Notes: a model not told the origin generated them from the letters alone. A DNA stretch of 43,348 nt from an uncultured Victivallales bacterium (GCA_903837355.1 CAILUI010000075.1:1-43348), one strand, 5' to 3'; counted from the first letter of the stretch, positions 8,341 to 16,723 are shown. Program-made: numbers and translations.

Positions 8341-8822
8341 GGTCGGGCAGTCCCTTCGGCAGCGATGCCCAGTTTGAGCCTGGCCACAGTGCACTCATCG
8401 GCGCTGACAAACGGGGCCAAGGCCGCGAGGTGTGCCATCGCCTCGGCTTTGCTCAGACAGCCTTTCCTCGCCAGCACCACGATCAGCGCCGCAGGCGTCA
8501 GATACGGTATGCCGAGGGTGCGGAGTTTGGCCAGGAAACGGCGGTCGTCACTGCAGATACCGTCGAAACCGCCTTCACTGTAGAGCGCCAGCGCCCAGTC
8601 CTCGCCCTTGCGGCTGCACGCCCCTGCCGTGGCTGCAACGACCAGCAATCCAGCCTGGATGTTCCGGTCCACCGTGGCCGCATCGGGACGGTCGCCACCG
8701 CCGTCGACGACTTCGCGCTTCACGCCGACGGGAATCACTACCACAAACGCCCGGCATACCGGCTCCTTACCCCCGGCGTTGGTCAACTTGATCAGGCAGT
8801 CAGCATCCATGATCAGCTTCAT
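8337..8822 (-). CDS. PIN-domain toxin-like ribonuclease
   Basis: 161 residues. It begins MKLIMDADCLIKLTNAG, the first strand of a PIN domain with the acidic metal ligand (D6/D8). A later GICSDDRRFLAKLRTLGIPYLTP stretch carries the second acidic cluster and the usual final strand. PIN proteins are Mg2+-dependent RNases; those next to UPF0175/RHH genes form type II toxin-antitoxin pairs. Here the toxin gene comes first in the operon, with the antitoxin-like gene overlapping its stop by 4 bp. The ATG at 8822 lies 113 bp from the divergent DUF3299-like gene. Confidence 0.75.
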   Translation of the reverse strand: MKLIMDADCLIKLTNAGGKEPVCRAFVVVIPVGVKREVVDGGGDRPDAATVDRNIQAGLLVVAATAGACSRKGEDWALALYSEGGFDGICSDDRRFLAKLRTLGIPYLTPAALIVVLARKGCLSKAEAMAHLAALAPFVSADECTVARLKLGIAAEGTARP

Positions 8823-8935
8823 GTACTCTAATGTATGCTAAAGGTGGCAGAGCGCCAACCGGACGTGCCGAACGAACTCCAGCCGCCGGTGAGGATCGCT
8901 CTGCCGAAGCCGCGGCTTCGATGCAAGGGGACAGC

Positions 8936-10078
8936 ATGCCGAGGGACAACTCCAGCGACCTGCCAGCGGACTCGGTGAGCCCGGAGCCACGCCGCCGCCG
9001 GTGGCCATGGTTCGGCGGCGTGGCGCTGGCCGTGGCTATCGCCGCTAACCACCTGGAGCCTCAGGTCCGACGGCAGCGGTCGCAGAATGCAGGCGCGCCG
9101 ACGGTCGCCTTACGCGCGGAAGGCGGGGTGTTGGCCGGGCACAACACCATCGGCATCGACGAGGCCGGTGACGGCACGGGCGGCTTCCTGCGCTTCGCGA
9201 CGCTGGCCGAATGGGACTTCGACCCCAAAGCCCCATCCCCGTGCCCCCCTGCCGTGGCGGCATGGAGCGGACGCGAGGCGGCCTGTGTCGGGTTCATGTA
9301 CCCGCTTGAGCCCGGAACGCAGCTCAAGACGTTCTGCCTGTTACGCACGACCCAGACCTGCTGCTACGGTCCGCGCCCGCAGTACAACCAGTATCTGCTG
9401 GTAGAGATGAGAGCCCCGGTGAAGTTCGAGCGTCTGCGCCCGGTCCTAGTCCATGGACGCTTCTTCGCCGACCCCCAGCCGAACCAGGGGTTCATCTACC
9501 GGCTGGAGGGCACGTCGTGTGCCCCGGCGGGCGCTGACGAGCCGGATGCGGACCCGGCGGAGTCCGCGCGCGCGGCGGGACTCCCGCTGTTCGACTTCGC
9601 CTGGCTCGCAGCGGCCGCGCAGAGAGGGGAGCCGACGATACCGGCCGACCTGGCGGCGCTGGACGGCGAGCGAGTGGTTGTGGCCGGGTACTTCCTCGAC
9701 CGCAGTGAGGGCCCTCCGGCACGCGTTCTGCTGGGCCGGGACTGGTGGGACGGCGTCAGCCAAGGCACCCGACCGACGCTCGCCACAGCGTTGCCCGTCT
9801 CGGCGCGCGACGCCGGCCAGTTGCCGGCCCTTTGGAAGGAGCGCGGCTGCATGACGGGCGTGCTGCATGTCGAATGCGACCCGCAGCGCTGGTCCGAGCA
9901 AGGAATCGCCGTCCTGCAGGATGCCGTTCGGGGCGTGCCGGGCGGGCTCCTGGGGAGGCGCGGGGCGGGGCGCGGCCCATTGCTCCAGCCGTGGCACGAA
10001 GGCTTGCTGCTTGCGGGGTTCGCGTACCTCGTCCTGCGTTCACGACAGCGCGTCGTGGTAACACCCCCTTCACCCTGA
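8936..10078 (+). CDS. DUF3299-like membrane protein
   Basis: 380 residues from the ATG at 8936, chosen because AAGGGG lies 5-10 bases upstream; an in-frame ATG at 8921 is possible. An N-terminal TM (about 22-36) follows a basic RRRR stretch, and a second hydrophobic segment lies near the C-terminus. The central GFMYPLEPGTQLKTFCLL, TQTCCYGPRPQYNQYLLVEM and HGRFF segments resemble the DUF3299 pattern (GYMxPLE ... LL ... C ... PPPNQ). The function of DUF3299 is not established; relatives often sit beside Lol-type ABC permeases. It is followed after 19 bp by a secreted PpiC parvulin, probably in the same transcript. Confidence 0.7.
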   Translation: MPRDNSSDLPADSVSPEPRRRRWPWFGGVALAVAIAANHLEPQVRRQRSQNAGAPTVALRAEGGVLAGHNTIGIDEAGDGTGGFLRFATLAEWDFDPKAPSPCPPAVAAWSGREAACVGFMYPLEPGTQLKTFCLLRTTQTCCYGPRPQYNQYLLVEMRAPVKFERLRPVLVHGRFFADPQPNQGFIYRLEGTSCAPAGADEPDADPAESARAAGLPLFDFAWLAAAAQRGEPTIPADLAALDGERVVVAGYFLDRSEGPPARVLLGRDWWDGVSQGTRPTLATALPVSARDAGQLPALWKERGCMTGVLHVECDPQRWSEQGIAVLQDAVRGVPGGLLGRRGAGRGPLLQPWHEGLLLAGFAYLVLRSRQRVVVTPPSP

Positions 10079-10097
10079 GCGAACCGGAGATCCGAGC

Positions 10098-11108
10098 ATG
10101 CGTAAGTCCTTGCGGCTGATGCTAACGTCGTGCCTGAGTGTGGGGCTCTGGTCGGACGCTGCCCAGGCGCAGAACCCCGGCCTGCCGGCTCCCGCAACCG
10201 CGCCGACGAGCGCGGTCCCCGCCGACCCGGGACCGGTCGCGGCCCGGGTCAACGAGGAGGCCATCTACTGGAGCGAAGTGACCGCGGGCCTGCCGAAGCC
10301 GGGGCCGTTCAGTGCGCTGTTCGCACCCGATCAGGAACGCCTGCGCCAGGCGAAGCTCGCCCGCCTGCTCAACGCCCGAGTCCTGCGGCAGTACCTGAAA
10401 GCGCAACAGATCGAGGTCAGCGCGGCCGAGATCGATGCCGAGGTAGAGCAGCTTCGCAAGACCCCACCCGCTTCCGGCTGTTCCTGCTGCCGCTACTCCA
10501 GTCTCGAGCAGTTCATGGAGACCCTGGGCATCGACATGCAGGAACTGCGGGTCGGTATAGCCAACGACCTTGGCACGCAACGCTGCCTCGCGGCGCACTG
10601 GCAGAAGGAGTACCCCGCGGGCGAGAAGCGCGAGACGCTGCTGCGCACCGAGCGACCGCGTCTGGAGCGCACCTATGCCAATGCCTCCCACATCTTTTTC
10701 AATACCTTCCAGAACCGGCGCTTTGACGAGGAGCCCGAGGAAGTGCGCGACCGGGCTCGGAATGACGCCGAGGCCGCCTGGCGCCAGCTCAAGGCGGGCG
10801 AGAGCTTCGAGGCGGTGGCCCGCGAGGTCTCCGAGGACGCCATCAGCAAGCCCAAAGGGGGCCACTTGGGCGCCATCCCGCGCGACGCCTTGGGCAAGCA
10901 GTTCGCCGAGGAACTCGAGGCGCTCAAGCCGGGCGAGTTCGGCCGGCCGGTTGAGTCGCCCTGGGGTTTCCACATCATCCGCCGCGAACCCATGACGGAT
11001 GCCGACCTGCTGGAGGTACTGCGGCAAGACAGCGTCAACCGCTGGTGGACAGAGGAAGAGCAGCGCCTGCAGGCGGAGGCGAAGATCGAGGTCGGCGACG
11101 CCAAATGA
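10098..11108 (+). CDS. Secreted PpiC/SurA-type peptidyl-prolyl isomerase
   Basis: 336 residues with a signal peptide (MRKSLRLMLTSCLSVGLWSDAAQA... cleaved near residue 24). A SurA-like N-terminal helical domain (about 50-185) precedes one parvulin domain (about 192-296: ASHIF, AVAREVSEDAISKPKGGHLGAI, ELEALKPGEFGRPVESPWGFHII). It should catalyse prolyl isomerisation and act as a periplasmic folding factor. The N-terminal domain contains an unusual CSCC cluster (residues 128-131) that is not part of standard SurA or PrsA. It is 19 bp downstream of the DUF3299-like gene and is followed by a strong hairpin at 11196. Confidence 0.88.
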   Translation: MRKSLRLMLTSCLSVGLWSDAAQAQNPGLPAPATAPTSAVPADPGPVAARVNEEAIYWSEVTAGLPKPGPFSALFAPDQERLRQAKLARLLNARVLRQYLKAQQIEVSAAEIDAEVEQLRKTPPASGCSCCRYSSLEQFMETLGIDMQELRVGIANDLGTQRCLAAHWQKEYPAGEKRETLLRTERPRLERTYANASHIFFNTFQNRRFDEEPEEVRDRARNDAEAAWRQLKAGESFEAVAREVSEDAISKPKGGHLGAIPRDALGKQFAEELEALKPGEFGRPVESPWGFHIIRREPMTDADLLEVLRQDSVNRWWTEEEQRLQAEAKIEVGDAK

Positions 11109-11195
11109 CGACTGCGCCCTGCCGGCGCAGCCGCCAGACACAGGGGATCCCCGGGCACACACACGGCGTCCGTGGCCACCCCGGGAAAGGCGAAA

Positions 11196-11217
11196 CCCCA
11201 TGGTCTGGACCATGGGG
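11196..11217. terminator. Perfect 10-bp palindromic hairpin
   Basis: CCCCATGGTC, a TG loop, then GACCATGGGG form a perfect stem 88 bp after the parvulin gene and 35 bp after the stop of the minus-strand small gene. No T-run follows on either strand, so intrinsic termination is plausible but not proven. Its position between convergent genes supports a bidirectional terminator. Confidence 0.45.
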
Positions 11218-11251
11218 CTACACCTGACTGCGGGCAGACCAGCGGGCCGCC

Positions 11252-11374
11252 TTACGGCCCGACCGTCTGGTGTACGCTACCCTTGCCCTTGTCTCCACGG
11301 TTCTTGTCGCCCCCGGCCATCGCGGCCCCCGTGGCCAGGACCAGCAGCAACGCCACCAGCAACAGCTTCTTCAT
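11252..11374 (-). CDS. Small exported peptide (40 aa)
   Basis: A 40-residue open frame on the minus strand. It starts with MKKLLLVALLLVLATGAAMA, a textbook signal peptide with an AxA cleavage site, followed by a polar Gly/Lys/Asp tail (GGDKNRGDKGKG...). AAGGAG is 5-12 bases before the ATG, with good spacing. The mature product would be about 20 residues. I recognise no family. The gene is convergent with the parvulin and divergent from the AraC-type regulator. Confidence 0.6.
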   Translation of the reverse strand: MKKLLLVALLLVLATGAAMAGGDKNRGDKGKGSVHQTVGP

Positions 11375-11455
11375 GGCACATACTCCTTGCGAACGGGACA
11401 CCTACCGACGTGACTCCAGGACTACTTCACCGTGACCACATCGCTCGCCGCGAAT

Positions 11456-11487
11456 GCGGCATGATTGTCTACCTAGTAGTATGCCGC
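11456..11487. promoter_or_regulatory. Inverted repeat, possible operator
   Basis: GCGGCAT (11456-11462) and ATGCCGC (11481-11487) form a perfect 7-bp inverted repeat with centres 25 bp apart. It lies between the divergent small exported peptide and the PocR-AraC regulator. The spacing suits a dimeric regulator such as the AraC-type protein encoded next to it (inference). Nothing else was recognised in 11375-11657 apart from the candidate promoter at 11535. Confidence 0.3.
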
Positions 11488-11534
11488 GGCGCAAGCGGGG
11501 GGACAATGAGAGTTTTCTACGAATGGTGGGATGG

Positions 11535-11543
11535 TGCTATACT
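11535..11543 (+). promoter_or_regulatory. Candidate extended -10 promoter
   Basis: TGCTATACT reads as an extended -10 (TG-N-TATACT, -10 hexamer at 11538-11543), in the only AT-richer patch ahead of the regulator gene. The region 17 bp upstream (TTCTAC at 11515-11520) is a poor -35, as is common for extended -10 promoters. It would drive the gene starting at 11658. Confidence 0.3.
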
Positions 11544-11657
11544 AAGCATCGCTGGTCAGACAGGAGCAGGCTACTGCGTCGGCGCAGTGCTGGACCCAGC
11601 TCCGGCCCCAGCCAGAGGCGGCAGTCGGCGATGGCCAGACGGCAGAGGAGAGACCGC

Positions 11658-12665
11658 GTGGAGAACCTGAGTACGGACCAGGTGATGGCGGCGGTGAGCC
11701 GTAGCCCGCTGATCAAGGCCATCGAGAATGCCGCGCACGACCTGGCCGGCATGCGGATCCTGTTCATGCTGCGCCAGAACGACGACATTGTCAAGTTGTC
11801 CCCCGACGGCTCGGAGATGAACCTCCCGGCGTTTTGCCGAGTCCTGCGTGGCTCGCGCACCGGTATGCGCGGGTGCGCGACCTGTCGCGCCTTGGTGGGC
11901 TTTGGCGCCTGTTACCGTGGGCTGACGGAGTACTGCTGCCACGGCGGTGTACACGTGATCGCGGCCGCCGCCCTGAGTGCGTCGGGTGAGACCTCGCGGT
12001 CCATCGTGGTGAGCTCCAGTGCCTTCGCGGCCGAGGATCGCGAAGCAGGTTGGGCTGCCGTTCTGGCGCGCGCCACGGACGAGGGTGTGAACCTGCGCGA
12101 CCTCCACCATGCGTACGGCGAACTTCCTTCCCTGACGCCCACGAACCTAGCCGTAACCAGGGCGTTGGTCCAGGTGGCCGCAGCGGCGGTCGGGGAGATC
12201 GCGCGCGGCATGGCCACGGCTGCCGAGGCAGCGCCGTCGAGCCAGGCTTCGGGCGACGCGGCAGGCAGCCCGTGCTTGGAGCAGCGCCTGACCGCAGCCC
12301 TCTTCGTGGCCAGGGACGTGCCAGACACGGGCACGGTGGGACGCCGTGGAGCGGTTCTCGCCGAACTGGTCAAGGAATTGGTGACCCAGGATCCCGGGAT
12401 TCCCTTCACGGTGGCCAAGATCGCGGCAGCCGCACGGGTGACCCCGAATCACTTCTCCATGCTGTTTCGCAAACACACGGGCGGGACATTCCAGGAGTTC
12501 CTGACCGACAGACGTATCGCCCATGCCAAGCTGCTGCTGCGGGACCTAAGCCTGAACGTCGCCGATATCGCCCAGCGCGCTGGCTTCCCGGACGCGGGCT
12601 ACTTCGCGCGCCGCTTCAGAGAGCGGACGGGTATGACGCCAAGCCAGTGGCGCGATGCCCTGTAG
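11658..12665 (+). CDS. AraC-family regulator with PocR sensor domain
   Basis: 335 residues from a GTG at 11658, chosen because GAGGAGA lies 6-13 bases upstream; an in-frame ATG at 11631 has no good ribosome-binding site. Residues about 20-160 match the PocR ligand-binding domain (NLPAFCRVLRGSRTGMRGC, then a Cys-rich CATCRALVGFGACYRG and YCCHGGVHVIAA). The C-terminal 100 residues are an AraC double HTH (FTVAKIAAAARVTPNHFSMLF; LNVADIAQRAGFPDAGYFAR) ending RTGMTPSQWRDAL. PocR domains sense small organic ligands. The many cysteines could bind metal or an Fe-S cluster (inference). The gene is convergent with the ORP/MRP operon, so its target is not obvious. Confidence 0.88.
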   Translation: MENLSTDQVMAAVSRSPLIKAIENAAHDLAGMRILFMLRQNDDIVKLSPDGSEMNLPAFCRVLRGSRTGMRGCATCRALVGFGACYRGLTEYCCHGGVHVIAAAALSASGETSRSIVVSSSAFAAEDREAGWAAVLARATDEGVNLRDLHHAYGELPSLTPTNLAVTRALVQVAAAAVGEIARGMATAAEAAPSSQASGDAAGSPCLEQRLTAALFVARDVPDTGTVGRRGAVLAELVKELVTQDPGIPFTVAKIAAAARVTPNHFSMLFRKHTGGTFQEFLTDRRIAHAKLLLRDLSLNVADIAQRAGFPDAGYFARRFRERTGMTPSQWRDAL

Positions 12666-12791
12666 CCAATGGAGGCGCCTGCTTGCTGGCGGCGCACCAG
12701 ACCCGGGGATGGTACCCGTCCTGAGACCCGCGCGTCTCTGTACTTCCACCTGTCTCTACCGCCACTGCCTCTGGTCCAGACTGCGGCACGA

Positions 12792-14093
12792 TCAGTGGCT
12801 GCAGACGTTGTCGCCGGTCTTGAGCGTGCCGTCGAGATAGGTGCGAACCAAGGCCTCCGGGGCCTCGGCGGGCGCCCCGACCACGACCTTGATGCCGCTT
12901 TCGGCGAACAGCCCCTGCGCACGCTGGCCCATGCCGCCGGCGATGACTACCTGGGCACCGCGCTCGGCCAGCCAGCGCGGCAGCAGTCCCGGCTGGTGCT
13001 CCGGGGCAGTTAGGATCTCCTGCTTCAGGACCGCTTTAGTCTGGGGATCAACATCGATCACAGCGAACGCTTCGCAATGACCGAAGTGCATCGTCAGTCG
13101 GCCGTTGGCCACGGGGATCACGATTCGCATGCTCTTCTCCTTGGATGGGTGGTCCGCCTGGGGTGCTTGCTCTGGCGCGGCCGCTTCGTCGCACTCCGCT
13201 AACGCCAGGATGGGGGCGACGACACAGCCGAATGCCTTGGCCGTCACCGTGCTGTTGTGGTGATACATGAACGGCGTGCCGGCATCGCAGGCCGCGCCGA
13301 CCGCTGGGTCGATGGGGATACGGCCCAGAAAGGGCACGCGCATCTCGGTCGCCAGACGCTCCCCGCCGCCCGTCTTGAAGATGTCGGTGACCTCGCCGCA
13401 CTTGGGGCAGGCGAAGCCGCTCATGTTCTCGATGACGCCGAGCACAGGCAAGCTCAACTGCCGGCAGAAGCTGATGGAGCGGCGCACGTCGGCCGTGGCG
13501 ACGTCCTGCGGGGTAGTGACGATGACCGCGCCGTCGGCATCCTCGATGAGCTGGCACACCGACAGCGGCTCGTCGCCAGTGCCGGGGGGCGAGTCGATGA
13601 TCAGGTAATCCAACTCGCCCCACTCGACATCCTTGAGGAACTGCTTGATGACGCCCATTTTCATGGGGCCGCGCCAGATCACCGCGTCGTTGCGGTGCTG
13701 GAGCAGGAAGCCGATGGACATGACCTTCATCCCCGCCGCATCGACGGGCTGGACGACGCCATCGGTGACCTGCACGCCGGCGTCCTCGAGCCGCAGCATC
13801 GTCGGGATGCTCGGCCCGTGGATATCCACATCCAGCAGGCCGACGCGCCTCCCGGCCAGCGCCAGCGCGACCGCGAGGTTGACCGCCACCGTGCTCTTGC
13901 CGACGCCGCCCTTGCCGGACATAACGAGTATCTTGAATCGGATCTTCTGCAGGCGGTCATGCAGTTGCTGTTGCTCCAAAGCCGCGGCGTCGGTGGCCGT
14001 GTCGGCGCTGGGCGCCTTCGCCACGCCGATACAGGCTTTGCCGGTGGGGCCTGCGGTCCTGGGGGTCTGACACTTGCTCGTGCACGGATCCAT
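12792..14093 (-). CDS. Mrp/NBP35-type ATPase fused to a NifX/ORP-like domain
   Basis: 433 residues, last gene of the minus-strand ORP-type operon. Residues 1-25 carry Cys residues (MDPCTSKCQ ... KACIG) like NBP35/ApbC. Walker A SGKGGVGKS is at 59-67, followed by DVDIHGPS, the DSPPGTGDE switch and the bridging cysteines CPKC (229-232) that hold a shared [4Fe-4S] cluster in the dimer. A linker (about 302-320) joins a second domain (322-430: RIVIPVANGRLTMHFGHCEAFAVID ... GGMGQRAQGLFAESGIKVVVG) of the dinitrogenase Fe-Mo cofactor/NifX family. Expected role: Fe-S or metal-cluster carrier and ATPase of the ORP/MRP complex. AAAGGA precedes the ATG. Confidence 0.92.
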   Translation of the reverse strand: MDPCTSKCQTPRTAGPTGKACIGVAKAPSADTATDAAALEQQQLHDRLQKIRFKILVMSGKGGVGKSTVAVNLAVALALAGRRVGLLDVDIHGPSIPTMLRLEDAGVQVTDGVVQPVDAAGMKVMSIGFLLQHRNDAVIWRGPMKMGVIKQFLKDVEWGELDYLIIDSPPGTGDEPLSVCQLIEDADGAVIVTTPQDVATADVRRSISFCRQLSLPVLGVIENMSGFACPKCGEVTDIFKTGGGERLATEMRVPFLGRIPIDPAVGAACDAGTPFMYHHNSTVTAKAFGCVVAPILALAECDEAAAPEQAPQADHPSKEKSMRIVIPVANGRLTMHFGHCEAFAVIDVDPQTKAVLKQEILTAPEHQPGLLPRWLAERGAQVVIAGGMGQRAQGLFAESGIKVVVGAPAEAPEALVRTYLDGTLKTGDNVCSH

Positions 14094-14113
14094 GATGTGT
14101 CCTTTTCGTTACC

Positions 14114-14956
14114 TCAAAACGTCCATGTCGTCCCGACGGCGCCGGGAACGCAGTGGCCGGGGAATGCCGCCCAGAGCGCGGCCGTTGCCGCCATGCCGGT
14201 ACAGTGCATTGGGCACAGTGTCACAATTGAGAACCTCTGCAGGGCCGCCAGGGCCCACGCGAGCCGCGCGGGCGAGGCCGCCCGCAGATGCAGGCCGCCC
14301 AGCACAGCGCACAGCGGCGCGCCGCCGGTCAGTTCCGCGATGTGGTCCAGGGTGTTGATCACCCCAGCGTGGGCGCAGCCGAGAAGGACGACGGTCCCCT
14401 GGCCGGTGGCCATGAACAGCGCCTGGTCGTCCAAGAGAGGATCTGCGTGGTGCCCATCGGGGTCCAGGCAGAAGGCTTCAGTGGTCGGCTCGTCCAGGTG
14501 CCGGCGCGGGATCTCGCCCGTCATGCGCACCCCTGGCGCGACCTCGACCGCTTCCCGCGACAGGAGCAGGCGGCGGCGCGAGCCCGACAGTGCCGCCAGC
14601 GACGGGGCGGGAATGCCGATCGCCCGCGCGCTAGCCTGGTCACGCGCGAACTTCGGCAGCAGGGCATCCGGGTGGGCATGGACAGTCACGCGGCCGGACG
14701 CCTGCCCGAGCACGGTCGCCAGGCCGCCCGTGTGGTCGTAATGGCCATGGCTCAGGACCACCGTGTCCAGCGTCCGCAGGTCAATGCCAAGGGCGCTGGC
14801 ATTGGCCGCCAACACCAGGCCCTGGCCGGTATCGAAGAGCAGCCGGCGGTCACCGACCTCAACCCAAAAGGCCAGGCCGTGTTCGGCCAGAAGCCCGCGC
14901 GTGCCGACCGTGTTGTCGGCCAGTACGGTCACCCGGACATTGACGCGCTCAGCCAT
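14114..14956 (-). CDS. MBL-fold metallo-hydrolase
   Basis: 280 residues from the ATG at 14956 (GGGAGG upstream; the open frame extends further 5' without signals). It has the metallo-beta-lactamase motif SHGHYDHTGG with a preceding RLLFDTGQG strand, later His residues (LLGCAHAGVINTLDH) and a final GLHL segment. The layout fits the COG1237 group of MBL hydrolases (7,8-dihydropterin-6-methyl-4-(beta-D-ribofuranosyl)-aminobenzene-5'-phosphate synthase-like), which bind two metal ions. Homologues recur in ORP/MRP clusters, but their substrate there is unknown. The start overlaps the stop of the upstream ferredoxin-ATPase gene by 8 bp. Confidence 0.85.
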   Translation of the reverse strand: MAERVNVRVTVLADNTVGTRGLLAEHGLAFWVEVGDRRLLFDTGQGLVLAANASALGIDLRTLDTVVLSHGHYDHTGGLATVLGQASGRVTVHAHPDALLPKFARDQASARAIGIPAPSLAALSGSRRRLLLSREAVEVAPGVRMTGEIPRRHLDEPTTEAFCLDPDGHHADPLLDDQALFMATGQGTVVLLGCAHAGVINTLDHIAELTGGAPLCAVLGGLHLRAASPARLAWALAALQRFSIVTLCPMHCTGMAATAALWAAFPGHCVPGAVGTTWTF

Positions 14957-15866
14957 GGTTGCCTCCCGTGCTCGTGAGTGACGCATCTCGCGCAGGCAGC
15001 AGGGCACTCCATACGTTACGGATATCGTCGCCCGCGGCAGAAGAGCCCATCTCAACGACGGTACGCCCTGCGACCTGTGCCTGGGTGACTACGAGGTCGT
15101 AGCGCACTCTGCCGGCAACCACGGCGGTCGCCGCCCGGGCGACGGACTCGATACGCTCCGCCAACTCCGGGTTCAGATCCCATTTGTTGACGCAGACTGC
15201 AGCGCACAGGTTGAAGTGGCGAGTCAATGCGAGGACGCGCTGCAGATCGTGGAGGCCCGAGAGGGTCGGTTCGGTCACTACCAGCACCTGTGCGGCGCCG
15301 CTGATGGCTGCGATCACCGGGCAACCCACGCCCGGCGGTCCGTCGACCAGCACGGTGTCCGTACCATGCTCAGCGGCCAGCTCCCGGGCCGCCGTGCGCA
15401 CCTGGCTGACCAGCTTGCCGGAGTTCTCGCCGCCGGGGTTCAGCCGGGCGTGTACCAAGGGCCCGAAGCGCGTATCCGATACGTACCACTCGCCACTGAC
15501 CTTCTCCGGGAAGTCGATGGCCTGGACGGGGCAGGCCTTCACACAGACGCCGCAGCCTTCGCAGGCTGTCGGGTCGATGGCGAACCTGCCTTCCCCCACC
15601 CCGCCTTTGCCCATCCGCACGGCCTCGAATCGGCAACGCGCCAGGCAGGCACCGCAGCCGATACAGTCGTCCTGACGGATGACTGCCTCATGGCCGCAGC
15701 GGAACTCCTCGCGGCGCTGGACCGTGGGTGCCAGCAACAGATGCAAGTCCGCGGCATCGACATCGCCATCGGCCAGGACAGCATTCCCAGCCAGCGCGGC
15801 AAACGACGCCAGGATGCTGGTCTTCCCCGTGCCGCCTTTGCCGCTGATGATGACGAGCTCATTCAT
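14949..15866 (-). CDS. MinD-type ATPase with inserted 2x[4Fe-4S] ferredoxin (1)
   Basis: 305 residues. The deviant Walker A SGKGGTGKT (8-16) is interrupted after the first strands by a ferredoxin domain with two CxxCxxCxxxC motifs (C68, 71, 74, 78 and C102, 105, 108, 112). The MinD fold then resumes with VLVDGPPGVGCPVIA and VTEPTLSGLHDL. This is the COG1149 architecture, always found as a pair in ORP/MRP clusters. It is predicted to couple ATP hydrolysis to electron or cluster transfer. The start overlaps the second ATPase gene by 4 bp (ATGA), so the pair is translationally coupled. Confidence 0.93.
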   Translation of the reverse strand: MNELVIISGKGGTGKTSILASFAALAGNAVLADGDVDAADLHLLLAPTVQRREEFRCGHEAVIRQDDCIGCGACLARCRFEAVRMGKGGVGEGRFAIDPTACEGCGVCVKACPVQAIDFPEKVSGEWYVSDTRFGPLVHARLNPGGENSGKLVSQVRTAARELAAEHGTDTVLVDGPPGVGCPVIAAISGAAQVLVVTEPTLSGLHDLQRVLALTRHFNLCAAVCVNKWDLNPELAERIESVARAATAVVAGRVRYDLVVTQAQVAGRTVVEMGSSAAGDDIRNVWSALLPARDASLTSTGGNHG

Positions 15867-16723
15867 GGCCTAATGACCGTATCCTGGCCCCGGCAAAGAA
15901 GGGCATCAGCGAGAGCCTCAAACCGTCCCTGCCACTCGGGCAGTGCCTGGACCAGCAACAGGCCGCGGGAGTAGGCTTCCGCCGCCCTGCGTTCGTCTGG
16001 GAGTTCTGCCAGCAAGGCGATTCGTTCAGCCTGGCAGTAGGCGCGGACGCGCCCGTCGCCCGTATCTGCCCGGTTCGTGAGTACACCGCAGGGAACCCCA
16101 AGCTGCCGTACCATCTGCACCGCCAACTGCAAGTCATTCAGCCCGAATGGCGTCGGTTCGGTCACCAGAAGTACATAGTCAGCGTTGCGCACCGTCGCCA
16201 CGACCGGGCAGGCGGTGCCGGGCGGCGCGTCCAGCAGCACGACCCCGGCCCTTTGCGCCTGCCGTTTCACGGCGCGGATCAGCGGCGGCGACATGGCCTC
16301 GCCGACGTTGAGACGGCCCTGGCCGAAACCGACCCGACCGGCCCAGCCGGTCTCGACCACCCCGATAGTCCGCAACTCCTCCCGGATGGCCCCTGCCGGG
16401 CAGGCCAGCCGGCAGCCGCCGCAGCCATGGCAGAGCTCAGCAAAGACCAGCGGCTTCTTCAACACCGCGATGGCGTGATACTGACAGACCTCGGCGCACT
16501 TGCGGCAGGCCGTGCACTTCTGTTCATCCACCACTGGCACGGGGATCCCCACCGACTCGGTCGCGGTGATCTGGGGTTTGAGGAAAATGTGACCGTTCGG
16601 TTCCTCGACGTCGCAATCGAGGTACTGAACCGTCTGGCCGCGATCCGCAAGAACGCAGGCGAGATTCACGGCAACGGTCGTCTTCCCCGTCCCCCCTTTG
16701 CCGCTGGCGATCGCGACCTTCAT
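15863..16723 (-). CDS. MinD-type ATPase with inserted 2x[4Fe-4S] ferredoxin (2)
   Basis: 286 residues from the ATG at 16723 (MKVAIASGKGGTGKTT; AGAGGG upstream). Same architecture as its neighbour: Walker A at 7-15, two cluster motifs (C70, 73, 76, 80 and C98, 101, 104, 108), then VVLLDAPPGTACPVVATV and LVTEPTPFGLNDLQLAVQ. The two proteins differ enough to be long-diverged paralogues and probably form a heterodimer. The start overlaps the NifU-like gene by 4 bp. They are homologous to the paired COG1149 ATPases of the Desulfovibrio ORP locus. Confidence 0.93.
   Translation of the reverse strand: MKVAIASGKGGTGKTTVAVNLACVLADRGQTVQYLDCDVEEPNGHIFLKPQITATESVGIPVPVVDEQKCTACRKCAEVCQYHAIAVLKKPLVFAELCHGCGGCRLACPAGAIREELRTIGVVETGWAGRVGFGQGRLNVGEAMSPPLIRAVKRQAQRAGVVLLDAPPGTACPVVATVRNADYVLLVTEPTPFGLNDLQLAVQMVRQLGVPCGVLTNRADTGDGRVRAYCQAERIALLAELPDERRAAEAYSRGLLLVQALPEWQGRFEALADALLCRGQDTVIRP

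Noticed and set aside
11454..11657. A 68-residue N-terminal extension of the PocR-AraC regulator
   Set aside because: It would cover the inverted repeat and the extended -10; its sequence is Arg/Ser-rich and unlike any PocR N-terminus, while GTG 11658 has a good site.
13257..14741. A 494-codon plus-strand open frame across the Mrp and MBL genes
   Set aside because: Both genes beneath it are certain on the minus strand; the plus frame has no domain.
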